Assembly: GCF_900107685.1 (NCBI RefSeq)
Contig: NZ_FNRQ01000001.1
Coordinates: 1,529,787-1,593,786, forward strand
DNA: 64,000 nt
Source: Paraburkholderia sartisoli
Lineage (GTDB): Bacteria > Pseudomonadota > Gammaproteobacteria > Burkholderiales > Burkholderiaceae
Reading direction: 5' to 3'
Part shown: piece after piece, positions 9,899-18,067 of the stretch
Layout of the letters: each line of letters starts with the position of its first letter
Numbering within the stretch: the first letter of the stretch is position 1
Notes under the pieces: model-generated
Databases searched by the model: none
What the model saw: the letters and a program-made list of their open reading frames with translations, nothing else
What the model was told of the DNA's origin: nothing
Made by a program: the position numbers and the translations under genes

Positions 9899-11119
9899 TC
9901 ATGTCTTGGACGCCTTGCCGATGCGATGAAGTACCGGGTCGAGCTTGTCTGCAACTTCTGCAGCCCATGCTCTCCAGGTGATGTATCCGGTGTCTAATTG
10001 GGCTTGACTTTCCAGTTTGCTATCAAGGGAGGCGAGGTAAGCTCGGATCAGTTCCGCGCGCTGCCAGTTTTCGATTTCGGAAAATAAGGATTCCTGTTTC
10101 CGTTTTTCCTCCGCAATGCTCTTTGCAGCCTCCTCGCGCTGGATTTCGGCCTCTCTCCATTTTTGCTTCTGCTCTGCCCATTCCGCGACGTTTGCCAGGG
10201 AGCCTTGGTGCCGATGCTCGATGGCTGCAAGAATTCGTTTCCACTGCTGTTCGAGCGGCCGGTCTTTGGTGTCCGACAACTCGGTTTGGCCCAGGCCTTG
10301 CTGTTCAACAAACAGTGTGAGCGTTCCGGTTGGTGTTAGCGTACGCACTGGCTCACGAGACTTGTCCCAGCTATTGATGCGATACCGGGTACCTTGAGTT
10401 AATTTTTCGGTAATGCGAACTTCGACGCGAGCTCCCCCCTTTGACAGTTCCAGGCGTTCATTGTTCTTTGCCATCTGAACCGTGTATCCCTCAAGCTCTG
10501 CTCCGTGGCAGATGATGTTGAGAATCAACAGTCCTCGCTGATAGGTGTCCATGGATAAACGCGCGGCGAGCTTGCGATGCGAGGTCACCAGTAACTGCCC
10601 CGTATCACAAAAGGATTCCCAGCTTCCGTAGACGACTTCGCCTTTGTGCTGGTATTGCTTTCCGGGATGGCTCTGTTCCCAGTCATATCGTTTTTTTAGA
10701 TGGTCAGCGCGAGTGACCCCTTTGTCCATTTGCTCGCGTAACTGTTTGATGGCACGATGCCAATCTTTTTGCTTGGGGGCAGCGTCGGCGGCGACTTCGT
10801 TGTCCTTTTGAATTCGCTTGTCGGCACGCACCTCGACGAGCCGTTTGGGCCGGTCGATTATTGCTTTGACTGCCGATATGGCAGCCAGGATTTCTTGTTC
10901 TGACATCGCAGGCAGTTCAGGCCGTTGAATCGTATGTCCGAGATCGACGCGTGTCCAATGTCCGGGCTGTGGGACGGGTATCCGGAATGCGTCACATACA
11001 CGTCGCACATCTGTTCCCGAAATGCCGTATTTACTGCCGACGTGCACCATGGGGGTAGTCCATACCTCCTGAAATAGCTGGTCGCGATTGGGTGAGGGTG
11101 GGATCGGGGCATTGGACAT
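9899..11119 (-). CDS. Uncharacterised protein with an N-terminal HTH-like segment
   Basis: A 406-residue soluble protein of no assigned function. The N-terminus (RDQLFQEVWTTPMVHVGSKYGISGTDVRRVCDAFRIPVPQPGHW, split over residues 13-57) looks like a short helix-turn-helix followed by a P-x-P-x-G-aromatic-W turn. I recall this arrangement from uncharacterised island proteins with the pattern LY-x-x-VW-x-x-P. The middle is basic; residues about 310-360 are a charged, probably coiled-coil stretch (EQKQKWREAEIQREEAAKS). I chose the ATG at 11119 because AGAGG lies 6 nt upstream; an upstream in-frame start at 11146 has no such site. It lies convergent to the Gabija pair and downstream of the Beta/ImmA operon on the same strand, with a 129-bp gap. 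Confidence 0.6.
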   Translation of the reverse strand: MSNAPIPPSPNRDQLFQEVWTTPMVHVGSKYGISGTDVRRVCDAFRIPVPQPGHWTRVDLGHTIQRPELPAMSEQEILAAISAVKAIIDRPKRLVEVRADKRIQKDNEVAADAAPKQKDWHRAIKQLREQMDKGVTRADHLKKRYDWEQSHPGKQYQHKGEVVYGSWESFCDTGQLLVTSHRKLAARLSMDTYQRGLLILNIICHGAELEGYTVQMAKNNERLELSKGGARVEVRITEKLTQGTRYRINSWDKSREPVRTLTPTGTLTLFVEQQGLGQTELSDTKDRPLEQQWKRILAAIEHRHQGSLANVAEWAEQKQKWREAEIQREEAAKSIAEEKRKQESLFSEIENWQRAELIRAYLASLDSKLESQAQLDTGYITWRAWAAEVADKLDPVLHRIGKASKT

Positions 11120-11248
11120 CAAACGCCTCTTCGCATGTCGAATCACCTTGGTGTGGTCCAGCCGCGATCTCAGTGGAACGCGTGAGTGTTGAACGGCGCT
11201 TTGTGCTTGTGGGCGCGCAGAAGTCTAACGACGCGCACGCCAATTGAC

Positions 11249-12406
11249 TTACTCGCCTGACGCAAACAAGGGTGCCTGGAGTATTGTGGGCTCTGCGGGC
11301 AACGGCGCGATATGAATGCCCCGGACCTTCGCAACGTCGGTTACGACTTGCGTGATGTGATGGGTCGTGTTGACCTGACGCCAGATCTGCGGATTGCCCG
11401 GGTTGGTACCATCAGTGGCGTTATCGCGGATGTACCGATCCACCAACGAAAAGTCGGCCCCTGCGAAGTGGCCGCTGTCGACGATCCTTTGGCAGACGTC
11501 GGTCATGATGCGCGAATCGCCGCCACCATTGCCGCCGCGCACGATTAGCCAGTCCGTCGGCGTCGCGTAGCGATAGTGGCGAATCGCTTGAGCACGCGCT
11601 TTCTTGAAATTCATCTTTGCGCTGTCTGCGGCGTAATCGCCGAAGATCAGGTGCTCGGCTGTATTGGCGTCGAACTTCACGGCGTTGTGCCAGGCATGCC
11701 ATTCGTTGCGGGGCCACGCCACCGTCTGGCCAGCCTGGGTGGCGGGGTTTTTTTCAGGATAGTGAGTGCCCTGAAAGACGATAAGCTGCCAGGGGCCGAG
11801 ATCCTGCAACGCCTCCAGTGCAAAACCGATAATCGGACTCACCAATTGGAACTCGGAAAAGTCCGCGTCTGTGAAGTCGGCGAAGACAGCACACTCGCGG
11901 AAATCCAGAGACAGTTCACTGAGGATCGTGCGGAACGTTTCCCCGAGCTGAGGATCTTCCAGGTCGCCGGATCGCACGCTTATCCCGAGCTTGAGCGTCT
12001 CGTCGGCGGGCAAAACACTCTTTACGGCGGCGATCAGTTCGGGGCCCAGCTTGTCTGCCGGCACGAAGGGAATCGCCCGGACGTGGAGCGACTTGGTGCG
12101 GGCGAAGATCGGAGGCAACCATGCTTCGCTCTGTGCAGCCCCGCATTCGGGAATGAGATAAGAGAAGTCGATGAATGCCCGCCGGCCTAGCCAGTGACCG
12201 CTCAGGAGACCACCCACGTCCGGCACGCAACACTCGGAGTCGAAGAGCCGCTGCTGGGGCGTATCGCCACGATCGGCCGCTGGCGGGACGATAAAGCGGG
12301 GCAGGACGTGCCGCGCGACTCCGTCGTCAAGCTCCCTTACGCCAGCCAGTTCGCCAGCTTTTAGGCGCAATGCGGGGCAATACAGGACCTTCGAACCCTC
12401 ATGCAT
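11249..12406 (-). CDS. Beta-family protein (phage T4 Beta-protein homologue)
   Basis: A 385-residue protein resembling the Pfam Beta_protein family named after a T4 protein. The typical parts are an N-terminal YCPALRLKAGELAGV segment, a central FADFTDADF and PIIGFALEAL barrel-like alternation, and a C-terminal HHITQVVTDVAKVRG segment. The biochemical function of the family is not known to me. The ATG is preceded by GGAGG at ideal spacing and lies 13 nt after the stop of the upstream XRE-ImmA gene, so the two form an operon. By analogy with other XRE-ImmA units, the neighbour would control it. It has no signal peptide or membrane segment. Confidence 0.72.
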   Translation of the reverse strand: MHEGSKVLYCPALRLKAGELAGVRELDDGVARHVLPRFIVPPAADRGDTPQQRLFDSECCVPDVGGLLSGHWLGRRAFIDFSYLIPECGAAQSEAWLPPIFARTKSLHVRAIPFVPADKLGPELIAAVKSVLPADETLKLGISVRSGDLEDPQLGETFRTILSELSLDFRECAVFADFTDADFSEFQLVSPIIGFALEALQDLGPWQLIVFQGTHYPEKNPATQAGQTVAWPRNEWHAWHNAVKFDANTAEHLIFGDYAADSAKMNFKKARAQAIRHYRYATPTDWLIVRGGNGGGDSRIMTDVCQRIVDSGHFAGADFSLVDRYIRDNATDGTNPGNPQIWRQVNTTHHITQVVTDVAKVRGIHIAPLPAEPTILQAPLFASGE

Positions 12407-12419
12407 TCAGAACCTCCGA

Positions 12420-13706
12420 CTACTGTTGGAAAAACAGCTTACGAACCTGACCTGAACCAATCTTGTCTGAAAATATTGCGTAATTCTGCCGTTCCATCCG
12501 GATACGCCCAAAGACCACAGCGGGAGAGATGCCGAGGCGTTGTGCGAAGCGCTCGATGGTGTCGGCCGTCTTGGCAATACGCGCGGGCGAGCGCAACCAG
12601 AGCTCCTGCGGGATGAGCAGGCTACCGGCGAACTGGTCGGCTTCCGCCTCCATCTCGTCGACTTCCTGTGTTTCGATGTTGTCAAAAAAGCCAGCAGCTA
12701 GGCCTGTTCGATAGTGGAGGATCACGTGCGCTACCTCGTGCAACAGCGTGAACCAGAAGTTGTCCAGTGCGTCTCGGCGAAGCGTCAGGCCGATCACCGG
12801 AATGTCATCGACCAGAAACGCCGCCCCGTCGACCTTCATGCCTGGAACGTGGCGCTCGACGACGACCACGATGCCGTGAGCCAGCAGCAGGTCTCGGGCA
12901 AGAAGCGGACCGTCCTCGATTGCGCTCAAGCCGGGAAGGTCTTTTAACCATGACATGTCGAGGGGGCGGTATTTGAGCTTCCGGGAGTCGATAGTCGCTT
13001 TGGCCCGACGTGTGACCTGTGCCTTCCAGCAAAGCAGCGACCAGTCATCGGCGTGGTGCTCGACAACTAGGCCGGTTCGGAACAGCGAGGGCTTTCCATG
13101 GCTTCCCACGTGCTCTGCGACATAGCGCACCAATTGACTCAGGGCGTTCTCATCGGAGTCGGTGTTTTCCAGCCAGCCATTCTCCCGCGCATGTTTCAAC
13201 ACCTTCTGAGCCTGTTCGGCAGAAACATCCAGCGAAGGCAGTGACATCCAGGGTGCGGTAGCATCGGGACAGATATCGGCGGAAAGATTCAGTTTGAGAG
13301 CCCTGGCCACACGGACGAAGCCGGCCAGGCTGATGGAGCGGTAGCGATCCGCTTCGTAGCGCTGGATGGCCTGTTCGCGTAGGCCAATCTGCCGCGCGAG
13401 ATCCTTTTGGGACCAGCCCTTGGCAATCCGGGCCACAATAAGCATCTCGCCCAAATCGTTTTGAGCCCGCGCCTTAAGGAGCGCCAGATTGCCACGTTTA
13501 GCTTCCAGGTAAGCATCCAGCATCGCCGTGAGCTCTGCACGCTCCGCGGTCAAGGCGCGCTGGACACCCGCCATCACCTCTGGGGGGAGGCCGCTGACCA
13601 CCGACTTGAGGACTTGCTCGGACGAGGTCGCGCGCGACATCTCCTCGATGAGCCCCGTGACTTCCCGGGCATGGCGGTCGTTGGTGATAAGAGCTTGCGA
13701 AGACAT
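12420..13706 (-). CDS. XRE-type regulator fused to ImmA/IrrE zinc metallopeptidase
   Basis: A 428-residue protein. An extended helical N-terminus precedes a Cro/XRE helix-turn-helix at about residues 85-140 (ARIAKGWSQKDLARQIGLREQAIQRYE). The C-terminal half is an ImmA/IrrE metallopeptidase with HEVAH at 323-327 and a downstream acidic ligand region EMEAEADQFAGSLLIP. Such fusions bind DNA and can be inactivated by their own protease part when a stress signal arrives. The Beta-family gene follows 13 nt later. The ATG at 13706 has no Shine-Dalgarno upstream; a candidate promoter with a perfect palindrome places transcription start at or next to this ATG (see 13713-13741). Confidence 0.85.
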   Translation of the reverse strand: MSSQALITNDRHAREVTGLIEEMSRATSSEQVLKSVVSGLPPEVMAGVQRALTAERAELTAMLDAYLEAKRGNLALLKARAQNDLGEMLIVARIAKGWSQKDLARQIGLREQAIQRYEADRYRSISLAGFVRVARALKLNLSADICPDATAPWMSLPSLDVSAEQAQKVLKHARENGWLENTDSDENALSQLVRYVAEHVGSHGKPSLFRTGLVVEHHADDWSLLCWKAQVTRRAKATIDSRKLKYRPLDMSWLKDLPGLSAIEDGPLLARDLLLAHGIVVVVERHVPGMKVDGAAFLVDDIPVIGLTLRRDALDNFWFTLLHEVAHVILHYRTGLAAGFFDNIETQEVDEMEAEADQFAGSLLIPQELWLRSPARIAKTADTIERFAQRLGISPAVVFGRIRMERQNYAIFSDKIGSGQVRKLFFQQ

Positions 13707-13712
13707 GCAGGG

Positions 13713-13741
13713 ATTTTACCCAACAAATTTGTTGGGTGCAA
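13713..13741 (-). promoter_or_regulatory. Promoter with 20-bp palindromic operator for the XRE-ImmA/Beta operon
   Basis: On the minus strand a -10-like TAAAAT (13713-13718) and a weak -35-like TTGCAC (13736-13741) are 17 bp apart. The perfect 20-bp palindrome ACCCAACAAATTTGTTGGGT (13718-13737) fills the spacer. The A of the start codon is 7 nt past the -10 box and no ribosome-binding site exists, so the mRNA may be leaderless. The palindrome position is typical of an autorepressor site for the adjacent XRE protein. The -35 match is poor (3 of 6). Confidence 0.65.
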
Positions 13742-14134
13742 TCGTGCCTCGCTCGTTGCATCTGGCAGAGGACGACGAACATCGCCACGCTCGGCGAGCG
13801 CAAGTGGTCGAATTCTCGCCGCGCGGGAATCAGGAGTAAATCTGCCTATGGGTTCGAAACGCTGTTGCGCGGTGATGATATATGCGGTGGAACTACCGCA
13901 TACGAACCCGTAAAAGCCAATGTCCACTGGGTTTAAGAATGCTTGGCGTGGCAGGCTCGATTGAAAAACCAGTGATCTTGGGCTTGGGCTGAAGCGCCGC
14001 CGCGGTCCACTTTTCCGGCGTACGCTGCGGTGCTGTCGGAGCGCTTTACGGAAACCGCTGGGCCACGCGACGTACTTCGACAATGTCGATGAAGCAGTCC
14101 ACATCGTGGCACCCTAAGGCCGATTCACTACTTC

Positions 14135-14192
14135 GACGGTATCAGGTGACGGTATCGGTCTCTAGGGGCAATTTGCCCTTCGCGATACCGTC
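14135..14192. repeat. GACGGTATC(G) inverted-repeat hairpin, copy 1
   Basis: GACGGTATC occurs at 14135-14143 and again at 14148-14156. The second, extended to GACGGTATCG (14148-14157), pairs with CGATACCGTC (14183-14192). Inside that stem a second inverted repeat, GGGCAA (14166-14171) and TTGCCC (14173-14178), forms a nested hairpin. The motif recurs at 14371, 14626, 16573, 16618 and 16736, on both sides of hipBA. Confidence 0.7.
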
Positions 14193-14511
14193 ATTTACGA
14201 TAGCGGGAAGTGTTTTGTCGGTGCAGTTAGGTTCGACGCATGGGTTTATCGGTCGATGCGTGGACGCTGACAGACCGTCTTGGACAGATGGGCCGCGCTG
14301 AGAGAGTATTTCGGCTCGATATGGCTTCCATACTGTAAGCCGCCAGAGCAGGGCGTGTGACCGTACGCTTTACGGTATCATCTGTGTACGGATCGTCCCA
14401 ACCCCCCGCCGACGTTGGCCCCAAGGCCCCGATTTAGAATCGAGTGGGAGTAGTCCCTGTTTGGGTGCGTTGTGTGGCAATGACAGGAACCGACAGGCAG
14501 TAACGACACCT

Positions 14512-14536
14512 AAGCCCGCAATATGCGGGCTTTTTT
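14512..14536 (+). terminator. Rho-independent terminator
   Basis: AAGCCCGCA (14512-14520), loop ATA, TGCGGGCTT (14524-14532) and a run of six T form a textbook intrinsic terminator on the plus strand. No plus-strand gene is recognised directly upstream. It may end a small RNA or a lost gene in the 14.0-14.5 kb stretch. Confidence 0.8.
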
Positions 14537-14623
14537 CATGTTTTCGATTCACTACGCGAATCATAAATAAGCCTGCCGGTTTTCATCAAAACCCGCCTGC
14601 AAGCAACAACTTTCATGGGATGG

Positions 14624-14672
14624 CGGACGGTATCGAAATTCTGGCCTCTCGATTTCGCGTCGATACCATCCG
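14624..14672. repeat. CGGACGGTATCGA inverted-repeat hairpin, copy 2
   Basis: CGGACGGTATCGA (14624-14636) faces TCGATACCATCCG (14660-14672), 13-bp arms with one mismatch. An inner CGAAAT / ATTTCG pair extends the stem. It is the same core motif as the copy at 14148, with a different loop sequence. Confidence 0.7.
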
Positions 14673-14998
14673 TTGGTGATGCGACCGCAAGTGTGAATTG
14701 AATTGCTGCAAGCCTTGAGCGGTGGACGATACGGAGTTTTCAGTTATTGCCGCAGGCGTGGGCAAACCAACGCTGGATTGTAAGATGCCAATCGAAGATT
14801 TTTTGGATCAAGCTCTCGGTAGTCTTGAACAGTTCTATATTTTCAAACAAGCCCAGTGCAGTGGCTCATGATCATACGATTTCATTCAAGGTCATTTCCG
14901 TCAGTGTCCGCGTCGCGCTCAGCGGTTCTGTGGACAATCATGAAAAATGCCATCTTCGTGGTACATTAAAGGCTATAACGTATCATGAAGGTAGCAAA

Positions 14999-15334
14999 AT
15001 GCCGACTCCCCATGCGCCGTCTGCCGGCGTCCGTAGGGCACTGCGCAAATTGGGTGCCGATATTCACGACGCACGTCGTCGCCGCCGGCTGACCATGGCG
15101 GTCATCGCCGAGCGGGCCTTCACGTCGAGAGCGACTTTGCAGCGCGTCGAGGCGGGGGATCCCGGCGTGAGTATGGGCATTTATGCCGCCGTGCTGCTGG
15201 CGCTCGGACTTTTGAGCAGACTGCAGGACGTTGCTGACGCTGCCCACGATCCGGTGGGGCAGTCGCTTGCAGCCGCGGCGTTGCCTCAACGTGTCCGGTT
15301 GCTCCGCGGTAAAGGGAAGGGCGACCATGGCTGA
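14999..15334 (+). CDS. hipB: HipB-like XRE antitoxin/regulator
   Basis: A 111-residue protein with an XRE helix-turn-helix at about residues 15-70 (IHDARRRRRLTMAVIAERAFTSRATLQRVEAG), followed by a short basic tail. I chose the ATG at 14999 because GAAGG lies just upstream; the longer open frame from 14747 encodes no recognisable sequence. Its last codons overlap the hipA start by 8 bp, so the two are translationally coupled. In HipBA systems the antitoxin binds its operator and the HipA kinase. No TATCC-type E. coli operator is visible; the flanking GACGGTATCG repeats could serve instead, but this is untested. Confidence 0.8.
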   Translation: MPTPHAPSAGVRRALRKLGADIHDARRRRRLTMAVIAERAFTSRATLQRVEAGDPGVSMGIYAAVLLALGLLSRLQDVADAAHDPVGQSLAAAALPQRVRLLRGKGKGDHG

Positions 15335-16574
15335 TGTGGAAGTACATATCGATCTCGACGGCACGCCACGTCCAGTTGGGCTACTCAGACGCCATGCATC
15401 GCGACGGGAAGAAACGGTCACGTTCGAATATGACGAGACCTGGCTGGACCACGACGAGCGCTTTTCGATCGAGCCGGCGCTGGCGTTGACACGCGGCGTC
15501 TTCCCACCACCGCCAGATCAATCCATCTTTGGTTCGATCGGCGACTCGGCGCCGGATACCTGGGGACGCCGCCTCATGCAGCGCGCGGAGCGTCGGCAAG
15601 CCGAACGGGAAGGACGGCGCGTCTGCACGCTTGGTGAGCTGGATTATTTGCTGGGCGTAGCGGATGAAACGCGCCTGGGCGCGCTGCGATTCCGCTGGAG
15701 CGGAGAAGACGAATTCCAGGCGCCCGTGCCCGCCGGTGTCCCCGCGCTGATCGAATTGGGGCGGCTGCTTCAAATCACCGAGCGCATCCTGCGGGACGAG
15801 GAAACCGATGAGGATCTGCAACTGATCTTCGCTCCTGGATCGTCACTTGGTGGCGCGCGTCCGAAGGCATCGGTCATCGACCAGCACGGGCATTTGTCGA
15901 TTGCCAAATTCCCGAAGGAGACCGACGAATACAGCATCGAGGCCTGGGAGGAAGTCGCCCTGCGCCTGGCTGAACGCACCGGCATTTCCACCCCGCGTCA
16001 CGAACTGCTTCAGGTAGCGGGTAAGCCTGTGCTGTTGTCGCGTCGCTTCGATCGCGCGGGGAGCATTCGCATTCCTTTTCTCTCGGCCATGTCGATGACG
16101 GGATCGCGAGACGGCCAACGCGGCAGCTACCCCGAACTGGTTGATGCACTGACACAACATGGTGCGAAGGCACGGGCCGATGCTGCACAGTTGTATCGCC
16201 GCGTGACATTCAACGTGCTGGTTTCCAATGTCGATGACCATTTGCGCAACCACGGTTTCCTCTGGACCGGTCGCGATGGCTGGGTGTTGTCACCGGCCTA
16301 TGACCTCAATCCGACGCCAACCGACGTCAAGGCGCGCATCCTGACGACTAACATCGATCTCGACGAGGGAACGTGTTCGGTCAAGCTCCTTGAGAATGCG
16401 GCGGAGTTTTTCGGTTTGTCCATGAAACAGGCTCGCGCCACGATCCGGGAGGTGGCTGGCGTGACCCGGACATGGCAGGCGGTTGCTCAGGAAGTCGGTT
16501 GCAGGCGCGCAGAGATCGCACGCATGGCAAGCGCCTTCGAGCACGACGATCTTGGTGCGGCATTGCAGTTGTGA
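15327..16574 (+). CDS. hipA: HipA-like serine/threonine kinase toxin
   Basis: A 415-residue HipA-family kinase (PI3/4-kinase-like fold). Visible motifs are the ATP-binding loop GSSLGGARPK (171-180), the lysine strand SIAKFPK (191-197), the catalytic NVDDHLRNHGF (301-311) and the metal-binding SPAYDLNP (322-329). In E. coli, HipA phosphorylates glutamyl-tRNA synthetase and causes persistence; other HipA proteins have other targets. The ATG at 15327 follows AAGGGAAGGG and overlaps hipB by 8 bp. All key residues look intact, so the toxin is probably active. A 150-bp fragment of a close homologue lies at 53.76 kb. Confidence 0.88.
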   Translation: MADVEVHIDLDGTPRPVGLLRRHASRREETVTFEYDETWLDHDERFSIEPALALTRGVFPPPPDQSIFGSIGDSAPDTWGRRLMQRAERRQAEREGRRVCTLGELDYLLGVADETRLGALRFRWSGEDEFQAPVPAGVPALIELGRLLQITERILRDEETDEDLQLIFAPGSSLGGARPKASVIDQHGHLSIAKFPKETDEYSIEAWEEVALRLAERTGISTPRHELLQVAGKPVLLSRRFDRAGSIRIPFLSAMSMTGSRDGQRGSYPELVDALTQHGAKARADAAQLYRRVTFNVLVSNVDDHLRNHGFLWTGRDGWVLSPAYDLNPTPTDVKARILTTNIDLDEGTCSVKLLENAAEFFGLSMKQARATIREVAGVTRTWQAVAQEVGCRRAEIARMASAFEHDDLGAALQL

Positions 16575-16627
16575 CGGTATCGAGGGTCGCTTTCGAACGA
16601 GCCTGACGGCATCAATGACGGTATCGC
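16573..16627. repeat. GACGGTATCG direct repeats after hipA
   Basis: GACGGTATCG occurs at 16573-16582, overlapping the hipA stop codon, and again at 16618-16627, with a degenerate copy GACGGCATCA at 16605-16614. These are the same ten bases as in the hairpins upstream of hipB. The three sit in the same orientation. Confidence 0.65.
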
Positions 16628-16734
16628 GCTCACAAATCGTTCTGAGACGGCCAGTGTTCGCGATTTTTCAAACAAGGCGGGCTCTGATCCGCCGATGCGT
16701 TCCGACGACAACCGTCACCTGCCGGGCAGGATTT

Positions 16735-16756
16735 TCGATACCGCTGATGGTATCGA
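16735..16756. repeat. TCGATACC/GGTATCGA hairpin
   Basis: Eight-base perfect arms TCGATACC (16735-16742) and GGTATCGA (16749-16756) with loop GCTGAT. It is the last member of the GGTATCG repeat family before the DUF1254 remnant. Confidence 0.65.
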
Positions 16757-16799
16757 CGCCACATGACCAGGCGGAAACGCCGTCCCCAAAAGGCTCCAG

Positions 16800-16822
16800 C
16801 CACTCGATTGACAATCGAGTGG
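16800..16822. repeat. Perfect 10-bp inverted repeat
   Basis: CCACTCGATT (16800-16809), spacer GAC, AATCGAGTGG (16813-16822). No T-run follows on either strand, so it is not a good intrinsic terminator. It lies at the presumed junction between the island and the catabolic region. Confidence 0.55.
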
Positions 16823-16850
16823 AATGGGCGATAAAAAAATTCAAATAAAA

Positions 16851-16912
16851 TCAATGACTTACGATTGACGCCGAAAACTTTCTTTGCCATCCTTCTCGTT
16901 GTAAGTCATTGA
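16851..16912. repeat. 12-bp inverted repeat at the presumed island edge
   Basis: TCAATGACTTAC (16851-16862) and its exact complement GTAAGTCATTGA (16901-16912) are separated by 38 bp. The right arm lies at the decaying 3' end of a DUF1254 pseudogene. This is where homology to the family stops, so it may mark an insertion or deletion junction. No integrase gene is seen nearby. Confidence 0.5.
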
Positions 16913-17694
16913 TATAGAAACGAATTTTCCACGATTCCGGAGGCGGTGAGCCGAGTGTGCGCCGCACATTGACGGTAAAGCGGATGTTTGGAGGTGGCGT
17001 CCAGCCCTGGCCCACTGGTCGGCCGTTGTCGTGAAATTCGAAAAGCGGCGCGATGACGTCTGCCTCTGTCACCACGGCAGCTTGTGTGAGCGCTGCCTTC
17101 AACTAAGGGTCTTTGCACGCCGCCGTCAGTACTGAATCGATCATGTCATAAAGGGATTCTTCACCAGACAACGGCGGGGTCATCTTCATCACGCCCGGCA
17201 ACTCGTCGAAGAATTTCTCGGGAACCACCCATTTGACCTCGCTTTTGCCGCCCGCATCGGGCGCGGGGAAGGAAGGTGTGTTCTTCCAGTTCGTGGTCTG
17301 CATCTTTCCTGTGAACGGGTTCAACGGATACACCGTGATTTGCCGGAGCAAGGGCTGAATTACCGCCCCGTCCTCGGGCGTGTCGTCCTGGAAGACTCGC
17401 GGGGTCAGCATCGAGATGTGATCAGGTGGCGAGGCTGGCACGACACCGTCTACTCTTCCGGGTTCAGGCAAATCCTTCATCCCCAGCGACCGGTTGAAAT
17501 TATTGACGAGCGGCCAGCCTCAGATATACGCGACGCGCCCGACGGCGGCCACGTATTCCTTCGTCATGACTGTTCCGGGTGGTGTACCCGTTACCTCCGA
17601 CGCCGTCCGCAGTGCCGGAACCTGTTGCGCATGGATGATCAGAGCCCGTGATTGCAAGGGCAATCGCCATGGTGATGCGGTCACGTTTCAGCAT
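16851..17694 (-). pseudogene. Decayed DUF1254-family gene (N-terminal and middle part)
   Basis: The start ATG at 17694 has a good AAGGAG site and begins a signal-peptide-like sequence (MLKRDRITMAIALAI). A frameshift follows; the mature sequence continues as MTKEYVAAVGRVAYI-stop-GWPLVNNFNRS, with TGA where the family has Trp. It goes on through MLTPRVFQDD and VPEKFFDELPG to CKDP, a second in-frame stop (TAG at 17103-17105), then LKAALTQAAVVTEADVIAPLF. The C-terminal DUF1214 half is missing. Two nonsense codons, a frameshift and the truncation mean it is inactive. It is a fourth member of the DUF1254 group found intact at 18.1-25.0 kb. Confidence 0.82.
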
Positions 17695-17739
17695 CGAGTC
17701 CACTCCTTATCGTTAGCAATCTGCGGAAATGGGTTATTT

Positions 17740-18067
17740 GAGCGTCTCGCTAGCCGGCAGCTTCTACGTTTTGCTGAAATCGCCGGAATTCGTTTTCGAA
17801 ATATCCTTCGGTATGCAAACATTGATCGACCGGAATCCATCGACAGGAACGTCCTTTAACTTCAGCACGTAACTCGTCCGCTCTGCAGCTGCCTGGCTCG
17901 GTTCCGACAGCGTCTCACTCATGGCGAATACGTTTTTTTGTGAACCGAAGAAGCGCGTCGTGAACTCCCGTGATTTGCCAGCCCGAGTCAGAAGTCCATC
18001 TGGCTTCCTGGCAGCAGGATTCCCGATATAAGCGACCGTGCTGAAATCGTATTCGTCCAGTCCACGC
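17740..18067 (-). pseudogene. Remnant of the C-terminal half of a DUF1254/DUF1214 gene
   Basis: The minus strand reads GLDEYDFSTVAYIGNPAAR and, further on, TSYVLKLKDVPVDGFRSINVC, which matches the DUF1214 strand pattern NVPVDGFWSISVYN of the intact paralogue at 24 kb. After a frameshift the next frame gives EGYFENEFRRFQ, again family-like. There is no start codon or upstream half; the intact neighbour ends at 18068 directly upstream. It could be the missing C-terminal half of the adjacent pseudogene after rearrangement, or a separate dead copy. Confidence 0.6.

Larger units (their letters stand above)
13742..14998. other. Gene-free stretch with repeats and a terminator
   Basis: About 1.25 kb between the divergent XRE-ImmA and HipB genes carries no convincing gene. 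Short open frames here have no recognisable protein signature and no ribosome-binding site. It holds at least four copies of the ACGGTATC motif (separate entries), a rho-independent terminator at 14512-14536, and an AT-richer stretch at about 14780-14990 just before hipB. A TATAAC at 14974-14979 could be the -10 box of hipBA, but no good -35 is placed for it. Confidence 0.6.

Noticed and set aside
14747..14998. N-terminal extension of the HipB reading frame
   Set aside because: No protein-like sequence and a good ribosome site before the ATG at 14999.
14135..16756. CRISPR array as an explanation for the GACGGTATCG repeats
   Set aside because: The repeats are short, irregularly spaced, in both orientations, and no cas gene is present.
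16575..16850. Integrase or tRNA that would confirm the island border
   Set aside because: None could be found in this stretch; the border rests only on repeats and a truncated gene.
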